The position numbers and the translations under genes are program-made. DNA of 64,000 nucleotides from Promethearchaeota archaeon (GTDB taxonomy: Archaea > Asgardarchaeota > Lokiarchaeia > Sigyniarchaeales > SOKP01): positions 1 through 64,000 of the forward strand of contig JAHLWS010000060.1 of the NCBI GenBank assembly GCA_019057795.1. Reading direction: 5' to 3'. Below, in pieces: positions 15,732 to 25,346 of the stretch. A model generated the notes under the pieces. The model saw only the letters and a program-made list of their open reading frames with translations, did no database searches and had not been told where the DNA came from. Positions within the stretch are counted from its first letter, which is position 1. Each line of letters opens with the position of its first letter.

Positions 15732-16352
15732 TTAAATAGGACTGACCTCGATTTCGACTTTTGCGCCGCAATATTGACAATTTTTCAATTTTTTATTAAA
15801 AACATCCCCACAAGTTTTACATATTTGTAGATTTCTCTTGATTATCTTTTTAACAACAAATAAAAACGCTTCTTCAACATTTTCTCCAGTTTTCGAAGAG
15901 GTACTTGTAATTTCTGTAAACCAGTCATATTTTTGACAAAATTCAGTAGCATCTTTTTTAGAAACCTCCCTTACGCTTTTTAAATCGATCTTAGTAGCTA
16001 TAATTTGTTTGACAATATTGGAATGCGCGTTTCCATCAATAATTCTCACCCAATTATCAATATCATCTAATGATTCTTTATTTGTAGTATCAAATAAAAT
16101 AAATGCTGCTGAAGCTCCATTAGCATACGCAGGAAATAAGGTGCGATATTTTTCTTCGCCAGCAAAATCCCATATATTTAAATCTAAGGAAATATCCTTA
16201 TGAGGCCCCTTTACAGTGATACTTTTTCTTTTAAAATCAACTCCTATTGTTGCTTTCATATCTTCTTTAAAAATATTATCACATAAACGGGCAATTAAGG
16301 AAGATTTGCCAACATCTTTAGCCCCAGCAATTATGATTTTATATTTTAGCAA
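15732..16352 (-). CDS. Ras-like small GTPase with C-terminal zinc ribbon
   Basis: A 206-residue Ras/Rab-fold GTPase: G1 GAKDVGKS (10-17), G2 threonine T35 in ATIGVDF, G3 DFAGEE (62-67), G4 TKID (120-123) and G5 TSSKTG. Two key positions differ from the consensus: Ras Gln61 is Glu66 (DTAGQE becomes DFAGEE), and G4 has TKxD instead of NKxD. The C-terminus carries C178-C181 and C192-C195 (CKTCG and CQYCG), a zinc ribbon in place of the eukaryotic prenylation tail. Asgard genomes encode many such GTPases; the zinc tail may direct partner or membrane binding. Hydrolysis may be slow or differently activated. Confidence 0.9.
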   Translation of the reverse strand: MLKYKIIIAGAKDVGKSSLIARLCDNIFKEDMKATIGVDFKRKSITVKGPHKDISLDLNIWDFAGEEKYRTLFPAYANGASAAFILFDTTNKESLDDIDNWVRIIDGNAHSNIVKQIIATKIDLKSVREVSKKDATEFCQKYDWFTEITSTSSKTGENVEEAFLFVVKKIIKRNLQICKTCGDVFNKKLKNCQYCGAKVEIEVSPI

Positions 16353-16501
16353 ATTAAAATCTCCTTTCTTAAACCTATATTAAATTATTAGGAAGATGTT
16401 ATTAATAGATTTTTATCTTAATGAGTAGCCATTCATAAAAAGTGATTTTTGACATTAAGAACTTTAAAACAAAATGAAAAAAAATGAACTAAATTATAAT
16501 T

Positions 16502-16978
16502 TTAAATAATTTCAATTTTTTGAATTTTATCTCCCTTCTGAATGGAATCAACCATTTTCTGATCTTCGGAACCTATTATTGCTCCAATTATGGTATGTTT
16601 ATTATTTAAATGTGGCGTAGGAACGTGAGTTATGAAAAATTGGGACCCATTTGTGTTTTTTCCCGCATTTGCCATTGCTAAGATACCAGGTTTATCAAAA
16701 GTTCTCCCCGATTTAAACTCGTCAGAAAAGGGGTAAGATATGTCTTTTCCTTGAAATGGAAAAGAATTTATTCCCTTTTGTTTTGGTCCGTGCATTCCTG
16801 TACCCGTTGGACATCCTCCTTGTATCATAAAGTCTTGAATTACGCGATGAAATGTCAATCCATTGTAATAACCTCGCTTAGCTAAGTATAAAAAGCTCGC
16901 AACAGCGAGGGGAGCGTCATCGTCAAACATCAAAAGATTTATAGTTCCTTTAGTAGTAATTAATTTTATTTTAGTCAT
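16502..16978 (-). CDS. Cyclophilin-type peptidyl-prolyl cis-trans isomerase
   Basis: A 158-residue single-domain cyclophilin. It has the catalytic FHRVIQDFMIQGG motif (arginine of the FHR), GTGMHGP, MANAGKNTNGSQFFITH and the terminal NNKHTIIG segment. The length and the absence of a signal peptide fit a cytoplasmic folding helper. It is a single leftward gene, divergent from the acyl-CoA synthetase. Confidence 0.96.
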   Translation of the reverse strand: MTKIKLITTKGTINLLMFDDDAPLAVASFLYLAKRGYYNGLTFHRVIQDFMIQGGCPTGTGMHGPKQKGINSFPFQGKDISYPFSDEFKSGRTFDKPGILAMANAGKNTNGSQFFITHVPTPHLNNKHTIIGAIIGSEDQKMVDSIQKGDKIQKIEII

Positions 16979-17132
16979 AATATTTGTTTTAGTGCGTTAT
17001 TACTAAAAAATATTTATTAAAAAATACTATAGAAACCTCATATTAAACTATCTAAAATATAAAAACTTTAAAATTAATAGCTATAAAACACTTTTGTAAT
17101 TAAACTTAAAATCATTTAGCGTCAATGCAAAA

Positions 17133-19304
17133 ATGAACGATACTTCCGATATTTCTTATTTTTTCAACCCTAAAAGCATTGCAGTTATAGGAGCCAGTGC
17201 TACGCTTGGTAAAGTAGGTTATAATGTTTTAAGAAATATCATCGAATCAAAGTATTCTGGAAAAATTTTTCCTATTAATCCAAAAACTAAAGAAATATTG
17301 GGATATAAGGCTTATAAGAGCGTTTTAGATATACCAGAGGATATTGACATCGCATTATTTGTTATTCCTAGTAAGTTTGTTAATTCCATCGCAGAAGAAT
17401 GTGGAAAGAAAGGAATAAAGGGTTTAGTTATTATCACCGCCGGTTTTAAAGAGATCGGGGGCGAAGGAATAACTCGTGAACAAGAGCTAATTAAAGTTGC
17501 AAATAAGTATGACATGAGAATTATTGGTCCAAATTGTTTGGGATTTATAGGGACGTCTTACAATGGTTCGTTTGCAGCTAACACTCCCAAAAAGGGACAC
17601 ATCGCTATGATTTCTCAATCTGGTGCCTTTCTCACATCGTTTATGGACTTCTCAATGGATCAAGCTTTTGGCTTTTCTTGCAATATAAGTTTAGGAAATA
17701 AAGCAGATATGGACGAAGTTGATTTCATTGAATATTTAGCGAATGATGATAATACATCTGTAATTTTATGCTATTTAGAAAGCATAGAAGAAGGAGAAAA
17801 GTTCCTAAGAGTTGTATCTAAAGCAGCAAGGAAAAAACCAATTGTTATATTGAAAGCTGGAGTTAGCGAAGCTGGAGCTAGGGCCGCTTCAAGTCACACT
17901 GGAGCGTTAGCAGGTTCTGACATAGCATACGATTTGGCTTTTCACAAATGTGGCGTTTTAAGAGCAAAAACAATTTCTGATCTTTTTGATTACGGAGAAA
18001 TCTTTTTATTTCAACCGATCCCTAATAAAAACTCCTTTGCGATCATAACTAATGCAGGTGGTCCAGGAATAATAGCTACTGACGCATTTGAACGCGAAGA
18101 GCTAAGATTTGCTCAATTTACCGAACCAATATTGCATATGTTGCGAAATAATTTACCAGCAGAAGCAGCAATATTTAATCCGGTTGATATAATTGGAGAT
18201 GCTACTCCAGATAGGTATGAATTTACTATAAAAACCATTTTTGGTTTAAATAATGATAACAGCCATGAAACAGTAAAAGAAGAAGACATTACAACATATG
18301 GGGCCCTTATCATAATGAGCCCACAAGCGCAAACGCGCCCATACGATGTGGCCAAATTAGTGACCGAAATATCGTCAAAACATTTACAGAATAAGCCAAT
18401 TGTATGTACCCTTTTAGGAGGAGTTTCCATGGTCGAAGCAACCAAATATTTAAAGCAACATCGTATTCCTTGCTATCCTTTCCCAGAGAGAGCTGCTCAA
18501 TCCCTTAAAGCATTAGTCAAATATAACCAATTTTTAAATAAAACTGCTCTTGATGCTATAGAAATTCCAAAGTATGATGTTCAAAAAGAAAAAGTTAAAG
18601 AGATATTTAATAACGTAAGAAACGATGAGAGAACGGTTCTTTTAAGCTACGAGACAAGCGAAGTTTTTGAATGTTACGGTATTCGTTCTCCAAAGTCAAG
18701 ATTAGCAAAAACGCCCAGAGAGGCTATGTCATACCAAAAAGAAATTGGAAATTCAGTAATGAAAATCTCAAGCCCACAAATAATGCATAAAACGGATGTT
18801 GGAGGGATAATTTTAAACATCGATACTCCTGAGAAAGCTTTTGAAGCGTTCATTCAAATAGTTGATAATGCAAAAAAGTTTGGTCCACAAAATGTTAAAA
18901 TTTATGGCGTAGAAATACAAGAAATGGTAAATTTTGAACAAGAAAAGAAAGTTAACGAGTTAATTATTGGCATGTCGCGAGATGCCCAATTTGGACCGTT
19001 GCTAATGATTGGATCTGGTGGAATTTATGCCAATTTTCTTAAAGATGTTTCCTTTGCTTTATCTTATAAGTTTACAAGGGATAACGCAGCAAAAATGCTT
19101 CAAAAAACAAAGATCTTTAGTCTTCTACAAGGAGTACGCGGTGAAAGCTCGTCAGACATCGAATCAATAATTGAAGTTCTATTACGCCTTTCACAATTAG
19201 TTAATGACTTCCCGGATATAATGGAATTAGACATCAACCCCCTTTTAAGTTTTATTAAAGGTTATTCAGCGGTAGATCTTAAAATCACAATATCACGAGA
19301 ATGA
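17133..19304 (+). CDS. ADP-forming acetate/acyl-CoA ligase (fused alpha-beta)
   Basis: A 723-residue NDP-forming acyl-CoA synthetase. An N-terminal CoA-binding domain (FNPKSIAVIGASATLGKVGY) is followed by the ligase/CoA domains (SQSGAFLTS) and the catalytic-histidine loop ASSHTGALAGSD near residue 255. The C-terminal ATP-grasp part (residues about 500-720) has KISSPQIMHKTDVGG and ELIIGMSRDAQFGPLLMIG. It makes ATP from acyl-CoA, giving acetate or other acids, an energy-conserving step in archaeal fermentation of amino acids or sugars. A phosphotransacetylase-like gene follows 65 bases downstream in the same direction, probably in the same operon. Confidence 0.93.
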   Translation: MNDTSDISYFFNPKSIAVIGASATLGKVGYNVLRNIIESKYSGKIFPINPKTKEILGYKAYKSVLDIPEDIDIALFVIPSKFVNSIAEECGKKGIKGLVIITAGFKEIGGEGITREQELIKVANKYDMRIIGPNCLGFIGTSYNGSFAANTPKKGHIAMISQSGAFLTSFMDFSMDQAFGFSCNISLGNKADMDEVDFIEYLANDDNTSVILCYLESIEEGEKFLRVVSKAARKKPIVILKAGVSEAGARAASSHTGALAGSDIAYDLAFHKCGVLRAKTISDLFDYGEIFLFQPIPNKNSFAIITNAGGPGIIATDAFEREELRFAQFTEPILHMLRNNLPAEAAIFNPVDIIGDATPDRYEFTIKTIFGLNNDNSHETVKEEDITTYGALIIMSPQAQTRPYDVAKLVTEISSKHLQNKPIVCTLLGGVSMVEATKYLKQHRIPCYPFPERAAQSLKALVKYNQFLNKTALDAIEIPKYDVQKEKVKEIFNNVRNDERTVLLSYETSEVFECYGIRSPKSRLAKTPREAMSYQKEIGNSVMKISSPQIMHKTDVGGIILNIDTPEKAFEAFIQIVDNAKKFGPQNVKIYGVEIQEMVNFEQEKKVNELIIGMSRDAQFGPLLMIGSGGIYANFLKDVSFALSYKFTRDNAAKMLQKTKIFSLLQGVRGESSSDIESIIEVLLRLSQLVNDFPDIMELDINPLLSFIKGYSAVDLKITISRE

Positions 19305-19369
19305 AATATCAGAAAATATAAAAAATTAATAATATATAATAAAATTTGAAAAGAAAAAAGGAATCAAAG

Positions 19370-20434
19370 ATGGTAAAATCAATATATTTATGTTCATTGC
19401 GAGAACATGTTGGAAAAAGCCTTTTATCGATTGGAATCATGTCAAAGTTACAAGAAGATGGTAAAAAAGTAGCTTATTTTAAACCAATCGGCATTCCTAA
19501 AGGAGCTTTTTCGGATAAAGCTGATAGAGACGTTGGATTTATTCAAAATACAATTTTTAAAACTACCTTACCTTACGATATTATTAGCCCTGTATCAATT
19601 CCAGATTGTTATTACATCGATTTAATCGATGAAACTAAAAAAGAAGACAATCTCCAAATAATTAAAAACGCGTATGCTGAGTTGAGTAAATTATACGATT
19701 ACATCATTATCGAAGGAGCGCCAAGTATAAAAAAATACATCCGAGTTGGGTTGGACGATATTACAGTTGCCCAAACTCTTGGAATCGACGAATTAGTTTT
19801 TATCCAAGCAGAATCGTCCGATAAATGCATTGATAATTTGTTTTTTGCGAAGAAGTATTTTGAATTTAGAAATATGAATATAAAAGGAGTTATTTTTAAC
19901 AAGATTGACTACGATTATAAAGCGCGGATTGAAGAACTAAAGGAAAATCATATTGAGCGTTATAATATTCCTATAATTGGTCTCATTGAAAAGAGTTTAG
20001 AGTTATTATCCCCACGGGTCTCAGAGCTAATGGAAGCCATTGGTGGTGAACTTATAAATCAATCGACAATTGAAGGGTTAAATTCTATTGTAGAGACATA
20101 CCTTATAATTGCAATGAATGTTCAAGCCGCTTTAAAATACATGCGCTCAGTAAAAAAAGTAGTAGTAATCACAGGTGGAGACCGTACAGATATTGTTTTA
20201 GCAGCCATTGAAGAAAATGTTTTGGCGTTAATCTTGACAGGTTTTATACAACCAGACGCTAAAGTAATATACGCTGCAAACGAGAAAAAGATACCTATAA
20301 TCTTAAGTCCATCTGACACCTACACAACAATAAGGAACATGGAACGCGTAAGGCCCGGAATTCAAGAGGAGGAAATTAATCTTGTCTTAGAACTAGTTAA
20401 AAAGCATTTAGATTGGGACCTTTTGTTAAAATAA
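19370..20434 (+). CDS. Phosphotransacetylase-like regulatory protein (BioD-like plus DRTGG domains)
   Basis: About 354 residues from the ATG at 19370. I prefer this over the TTG at 19346 because AAAGGAA precedes it and the family begins MVKSIYLCS. The N-terminal half is a BioD-like P-loop domain with a weak nucleotide motif (REHVGKSLLS). The C-terminal half contains GGDRTDIVLAAIEENVLALI, the DRTGG-type motif (here DRTD). This pair equals the N-terminal part of long bacterial phosphotransacetylases, without the catalytic Pta domain. Next to an ADP-forming acyl-CoA synthetase it is likely a regulator or nucleotide sensor in acetyl-CoA metabolism. Confidence 0.8.
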   Translation: MVKSIYLCSLREHVGKSLLSIGIMSKLQEDGKKVAYFKPIGIPKGAFSDKADRDVGFIQNTIFKTTLPYDIISPVSIPDCYYIDLIDETKKEDNLQIIKNAYAELSKLYDYIIIEGAPSIKKYIRVGLDDITVAQTLGIDELVFIQAESSDKCIDNLFFAKKYFEFRNMNIKGVIFNKIDYDYKARIEELKENHIERYNIPIIGLIEKSLELLSPRVSELMEAIGGELINQSTIEGLNSIVETYLIIAMNVQAALKYMRSVKKVVVITGGDRTDIVLAAIEENVLALILTGFIQPDAKVIYAANEKKIPIILSPSDTYTTIRNMERVRPGIQEEEINLVLELVKKHLDWDLLLK

Positions 20435-20522
20435 TTGCCCGTTTAATTTTTTATTACAATAATAACTATTACATTAAACATAATACCAATAGGAAAGGAG
20501 ATATCAGTTTATCTTCTCTTTT

Positions 20523-21136
20523 TTATTTTTCTTTCTTGCTTTTTGAACGAAATTCAATGTCCACTATAAGATTTGGGAGGTCATATTTTTTTAATTTATT
20601 TCTAATAGCTTCAAAACCAGAACACTGACCCCATTTAAATTGAGACTCACATTTTTTGCATGTATTATATAACCCATATGCGTGGTAAACATTTAAAAAA
20701 GTGAGGAGAGTACTAAAAACTAACAGAAAGATTATAGAATTTGTAAAAACTGGAAAATTCAGAGAGAAAATCCCCCAAAATATCAAAGCTGAACCAAATC
20801 CGATAAATATTTTTTGAATAATTTTTATTATTTTAATTCTTGTTGCTCCTGTAAAACTTAGAAAAAAAAAGTTGACATAAACAGAATGCCAAAAATTATT
20901 AAATAATTTGAAGGAATTGATTCGTTTAGTTTAAAAACTCCCATAATTATTATCGCTATGAACGAAGTAGGATATCCAATAAAACACCCAATGCAAAATT
21001 CATGTTTGCGAAGTTTTATTGCGTGTCCCTTGAAATTCTCGCATTCCGGGTGGTGCCTAAGAAAAAATGAACCAAAGCTTTTAATAACTAAGAAAGTTTC
21101 TAACAACTTGCTCCTTTTTTTCTCTTTACCTTTCAT
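20523..21136 (-). pseudogene. Cysteine-containing membrane protein, reading frame split at a T9 run
   Basis: Two leftward frames, 20858-21136 (MKGKEKKRSKLLETFLVIKS...) and 20523-20786, join into one protein of about 200 residues if one T is added to the nine-T run (complement of 20862-20870). The second frame then continues LSFTGATRIKIIKIIQKIF and on into IFWGIFSLNFPVFT. The joined protein has motifs HHPECENFKGH and HEFCIGCFIGYP, three to four membrane helices and a CKKCESQ pair near the C-terminus. The break could be a homopolymer sequencing error, a real inactivating deletion, or a slippery site. I believe it is one gene; its function is unknown. Confidence 0.65.
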
Positions 21137-21592
21137 TATCTCGATAAGTAAATTTAATCGTTAGAAATTAATTACAAAAGATATGTGATACATCTTATAA
21201 AACCATGTCTTAGTTCAAAAAAAAAAATTGTTCTCATCAAATTTAGCGTGAAGTAGCAAGGTTAAAACGCTAACCTAAATCGATTGTAAAATTACTAAAA
21301 ACAATCATTACTTAATAAAATTGTTGAATTTTAGTCAAAAAAAAACTTAAAAATCACATAAAAGTTATATAAATGACTTTTTTATTTATAGATGATTTAT
21401 ACTTTTAGTGCATACCAACATTATTTATCAAAAAAAGTTATCGATATTGATAATGCAATTTCCGTTTTCGGTCCTTCAACTTTCCGAAATGATTCCCATA
21501 ATTATTGAAAATGTACGGAAAAAGTCATGATTTAAATATGAAAAATCATATTTCTATCATAGAAACATAAAAAAAAATTGTTTTGATGAAAA
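21137..21592. other. AT-rich intergenic region
   Basis: A 456-base gap between divergent genes. I see A- and T-runs, TATA-like stretches near 21370-21400 and several short inverted repeats of the TTCCGTTTTCGG kind near 21460-21500, but no convincing ORF or RNA gene. It probably holds the promoters of both neighbours. Confidence 0.3.
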
Positions 21593-21862
21593 ATGGCATT
21601 AAAAGTAAATGAAAGAAATATTGACGATGTATTTGATGGAGAATATAAAAAAATAAGAGAATCTTTATCAGGTTTAAAAGAGATTTTTAAAATTAATCTT
21701 TTAGAGAATAATATATATTATCAATGCGCTACCGATAATCTGGAATCCATACATGAAACTATAATCAGTCTATTAAAACATATGTACTCACCTCGAGAAG
21801 TGAGAATGAGGTTGCGAGAGATTGAATATGACGAGCTTGAAGCCCAAGAAAGCTACATTTAA
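21593..21862 (+). CDS. Small helical hypothetical protein (89 residues)
   Basis: A charged, mostly helical protein starting MALKVNERNIDDVFDGEYKK and ending REIEYDELEAQESYI, with one cysteine. No family is recognised. The preceding sequence has no strong ribosome binding site, but a TATA-like element and A-tract are near. Coding quality is acceptable, but the short length leaves some doubt. Confidence 0.5.
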   Translation: MALKVNERNIDDVFDGEYKKIRESLSGLKEIFKINLLENNIYYQCATDNLESIHETIISLLKHMYSPREVRMRLREIEYDELEAQESYI

Positions 21863-21983
21863 CAGTATTCCTTTTTTAATCGTTTATTAAAAATATTTGT
21901 GTGCTTTTCGTCAAAACTGTTACTTATTATTACGAAATTACGAAATCTTTATTTTAATAAAATAAGTTTGTATTTTATTATTT

Positions 21984-23384
21984 CTAAATTGAATTTAATT
22001 CCCAAATATCGAGAGAATTCACTTTCACTTTTCCTCCTGTTGTAAAAAGATCAATAGCAAACGGTAAGTTGCTTTTGGAAATGATTTGACCTGTAATACA
22101 TTCACGATGGTTTGCAAAAACTTCGATAATCGAATTGTCAATAAAGATATGCAAGTTCAATTTCTTACTATTATTTTCAAGAATGAAATTAACTTTATCT
22201 TTGCCAGACCATAATACATTATTTGATTGGTCATACCCGATTGATTCAGCTTGAATTATTGATTTAGAATTAAATAATTGAATTCCAAAAGACTTTGCAT
22301 CAAGTAATTCAAACTCTATTGCGATTTCTAAATGTTTACTTCGAATATTTTTTAAAATCTCCTTAGAATTTTGAGAAATCACGAGGTTGCTAAATTTATA
22401 ATGCTTTTTCCTCAATTTTTCGAGCTCAGGTAATGGGGCGTATCTTAACTTGTTATCTGGACCTAAGCTCAGTATCCGTGGTAAGGACAAACAACCGTTC
22501 CATCCTTTAATGTCTGTAGCACGAATCCATGCCCATAAGATTGTTCTATTATGTGGGTCCTTCATTACATTGGTTGCGTAGAACAAACGACCGTGATCTA
22601 AAGCGTACCACTGATTTGGAGTAAAGGAATTATTATTGTAGTCTCCTACAGCGTAGATTACTTTATTATGGGGGGATACAATAAGTATGTATTTATCCTT
22701 GATTGGAAAGAAATTTGGACATTCCCAATTCTTACCCTTCTTCCTATCTTCGATACATAATGGACCAATAAACTCCCAAGTGTAGAAGTCTGACGATTTA
22801 TAAAGTAGAACTATAGGTCTTCTTGGATTAATTAAATGTCCTCCTAAAACAGCGTACCATTCGTTACTTTCTTTCCATACAAAAGGATCCCGCCAATCTC
22901 TCACATCTAATTTCTTATGAATTTCTTGGGTCAATACTGGATTATTTTCGTATTTTTGCCAAGATACCATGTCATCTGAGCTTGTAGCAATCCATTGTTC
23001 GGCTTCAGTAGCGGGTGGTTTACTAGGTCCTATACTAGTATACAATATTGTTGGTGTGTTGTCAATAACGATACAACTTCCGGAAAAACAGTGAGTCTCA
23101 CCTTTATCTACAGAGGGAATCAATGCTATTGGTAAATGCTCCCATTGAACTAAATCTTTACTTTTGGCGTGACCCCAATGAACATTTCCCCATTGCGCTC
23201 CATAAGGGTTATGTTGATAAAAAATGTGATATTCTCCTTTATAGTAAATGGGACCGTTTGGATCGTTCATCCAATTAGCTGGGGCGATAAAATGATATTT
23301 TGGCCTTAAAGGACAATCTTCTTCTCTTAAACGAGCGTTCTTATACATTTCTAAATAAGGCTTTTTTTCGTTATTTTTATCCAT
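21984..23384 (-). CDS. Glycoside hydrolase family 32 (sucrose-6-phosphate hydrolase/invertase type)
   Basis: A 466-residue GH32 enzyme with all three catalytic carboxylates: the nucleophile in WMNDPNGPIYY, the transition-state stabiliser in WRDPFVW and the acid/base in WECPNFFPIK. The five-bladed propeller (residues about 25-330) is followed by the beta-sandwich domain ending in NSIIEVFANHRECITGQI. There is no signal peptide, so a cytoplasmic enzyme splitting sucrose, sucrose-6-phosphate or fructo-oligosaccharides is likely. No sugar transporter is adjacent. GH32 is mainly bacterial, and a transposase lies just upstream, so horizontal acquisition is plausible. Confidence 0.95.
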   Translation of the reverse strand: MDKNNEKKPYLEMYKNARLREEDCPLRPKYHFIAPANWMNDPNGPIYYKGEYHIFYQHNPYGAQWGNVHWGHAKSKDLVQWEHLPIALIPSVDKGETHCFSGSCIVIDNTPTILYTSIGPSKPPATEAEQWIATSSDDMVSWQKYENNPVLTQEIHKKLDVRDWRDPFVWKESNEWYAVLGGHLINPRRPIVLLYKSSDFYTWEFIGPLCIEDRKKGKNWECPNFFPIKDKYILIVSPHNKVIYAVGDYNNNSFTPNQWYALDHGRLFYATNVMKDPHNRTILWAWIRATDIKGWNGCLSLPRILSLGPDNKLRYAPLPELEKLRKKHYKFSNLVISQNSKEILKNIRSKHLEIAIEFELLDAKSFGIQLFNSKSIIQAESIGYDQSNNVLWSGKDKVNFILENNSKKLNLHIFIDNSIIEVFANHRECITGQIISKSNLPFAIDLFTTGGKVKVNSLDIWELNSI

Positions 23385-23439
23385 TAATAAAACTAAAATT
23401 TTGAAAATATTTTTAATTTTCTAAATGAATTCTTTTTCT

Positions 23440-24600
23440 CAGAAATATTAGGTAGGTCCATTCATGATAGCAGTGAGCTCTTAAATGATTATCTCCTGAG
23501 CAGGAGGAGAGGAAGACCAAGGACTTTCTCGGACGGAAGGAGGAAGCGCTTAGTGCCTCATCAAACCGAAGTAAACAAGTATCTCCGTAAGATTGGATTT
23601 AAGAAAGCGCAGAAGATCTTGCGCGAGTGCATGGATGGGCAGCTTTTAGATGCTCTGGAAAGAGGCCTCATCTCAGAGAAGGTTAATGTGCTCATTGACT
23701 TCACTGAACATCCTTATTATGGAAAAAGAGAGGATACAATGATCAAAGGAACGAGTCGGGCGAAGGGCACGAAGAAGATGCGTCATTACTTAGGCTTCTC
23801 GATTCTTTCACGCAACACTCATCTTTATGTAGGACTGGAGCAAGTGGCATCAGGACAATCTAAAATACCCATCATCTTGAAATTTCTCGAACACTTACTT
23901 AATCTGGGATTCAAGTTAGGATATGTATTGATGGATAGAGAATTCTATAGAGTTGTGTTATTAAATGGAATTAAGGCAATGAAGGGAGAGGTCATTATTC
24001 CTGCCAAAAAATACAAAAAGATCAAGCAGTTTCTTACCGATTATCTTGAGGGAACGCATGGTCGGGTGCGGAAATACACGCTTTCTAGTAAAGCGGCTGC
24101 GACATACCAATTTTCCCAACATGTTTATGTGATAATAAAAGCAAAAAATCAATTCACTCTTCAAGGGGTCAAGCGGGACTACCAAGCTAAAAGGATATCC
24201 TTAGACGATGCTCGGAAGCGATTGTTTATAATAATGACTACCGAAAAACCTCGAGGCAAGACAAGCTCTTGGGCGTCCCGCACGGCACTATTTTATCGAA
24301 AACGTTGGTTCATTGAAACGGGATTTTCCGACTTAAATCGAATTAATCGCCGTTGGAAGTCGAACTACGATAATGTGCGCTACTTGGACATGTTGGTGCG
24401 GCTTCTTCTTTATAATTCTTGGAAAATGAATAGGAAAATGATCCAAAAATCGGAAATAAAAGGGAGAAAGAAAAGAGCATGGACGCTCAATCGAAACCAG
24501 GATGCTTTAATAAGTTCTTATCTTTCTGATTTAAAAAATCAATAGTTTAATCAAGAATTTTCAGAATATTGTCGGTGTAAGGCATAAACAAAAAGAATAA
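23440..24600 (+). mobile_element. IS4-superfamily insertion sequence (boundaries approximate)
   Basis: The transposase gene and its open 5' extension have clearly higher GC than the AT-rich surroundings, as expected of a mobile element. I could not find convincing terminal inverted repeats. A short imperfect direct similarity (TCAGAAATATT near 23439 and TCAGAATATT near 24560) lies close to both ends and may be a target duplication or chance. The ends given are estimates. Confidence 0.55.
23553..24545 (+). CDS. DDE transposase, IS4 superfamily (ISH3-like)
   Basis: 330 residues from GTG 23553. Candidate catalytic residues are the aspartate in VLIDFTEHPYYGK, the aspartate in YVLMDREFY and the glutamate in YRKRWFIETGFSDLNR, the IS4-type Y-R-E signature. 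The same frame stays open well upstream of the GTG and reads like transposase N-terminus (LLNDYLLSRRRGRPRTFSDG), but offers no ATG. The true start is therefore unclear, or the N-terminus has lost its start codon and the copy is inactive. Base composition differs from that of the neighbours. It lies between GH32 and a membrane-protein gene. Confidence 0.85.
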   Translation: MPHQTEVNKYLRKIGFKKAQKILRECMDGQLLDALERGLISEKVNVLIDFTEHPYYGKREDTMIKGTSRAKGTKKMRHYLGFSILSRNTHLYVGLEQVASGQSKIPIILKFLEHLLNLGFKLGYVLMDREFYRVVLLNGIKAMKGEVIIPAKKYKKIKQFLTDYLEGTHGRVRKYTLSSKAAATYQFSQHVYVIIKAKNQFTLQGVKRDYQAKRISLDDARKRLFIIMTTEKPRGKTSSWASRTALFYRKRWFIETGFSDLNRINRRWKSNYDNVRYLDMLVRLLLYNSWKMNRKMIQKSEIKGRKKRAWTLNRNQDALISSYLSDLKNQ

Positions 24601-24670
24601 AAAAAAAATAAATACTTAAATACTCAATATAAAAAAAAGGAGTTAATTCTATCTTAATTACCTTCAATGT

Positions 24671-25090
24671 TTAGATCAGAAGAGCCACTAATACTATACC
24701 AAGAATGATACCTAGTACGATCCCTACTAATATTGCGATTAAAAAAAGGACGATTTGTACAACTATAACAAAAATGATTGACTCACCAAATTCTTTTTTA
24801 TAAACAATCTTAACTACAATGGCTCCAATAATAATGGCAAGTACTAATTCGAGGAGACCAAATAGAAAACCTGCTCCAAACAAGTACTCAACTAGTAAAC
24901 TAATTGGAATACCTGTTATTAGCCAAATTATATTGACTATGAATGCTGTTGAGAGAGAATCGTCCCATTCTTTTTTCTTGGCGTACCACCGCGTCACATA
25001 TGTACCAACTATAAAGATTATAATTGCTAAAATAATGACTGTAGTAAACGCAATAATTTCAACAAGTTGAAATAACATGTTTATCATCAA
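24671..25090 (-). CDS. Small membrane protein, four helices, function unknown
   Basis: A 139-residue, very hydrophobic protein with four predicted membrane helices and a short charged loop (RWYAKKKEWDDS). The C-terminal third is a long glycine/isoleucine/valine helix (IVGIVLGIILGIVLVALL). I recognise no family. It is a single leftward gene. Confidence 0.55.
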   Translation of the reverse strand: MMINMLFQLVEIIAFTTVIILAIIIFIVGTYVTRWYAKKKEWDDSLSTAFIVNIIWLITGIPISLLVEYLFGAGFLFGLLELVLAIIIGAIVVKIVYKKEFGESIIFVIVVQIVLFLIAILVGIVLGIILGIVLVALLI

Positions 25091-25346
25091 ATTTTTGGTA
25101 ATTAAAGTATAATTTGGTCTGATTATATATAAATGTATACCTTTAATGCATTTTCCCCTAATGTATAATTAGAAGGTGACAAATTACATCTATATCTACA
25201 TTTTCACCTCAGTTTGAGCAAATTCTTACCCAAGTTAATTAATATTTAGTAAAGTAGATAGTCGGTTTCTAAGTAATTATCGCTTAATATTCTACGCTCA
25301 ACTACTCATAGATTTTATATATAAATGATTGTTGATTTTCTAAAAT

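Noticed and set aside
23439..24570. TCAGAAATATT/TCAGAATATT as terminal repeats of the IS element
   Set aside because: They are direct, imperfect and contain a self-complementary AT core, so neither terminal inverted repeats nor a certain target duplication can be claimed.
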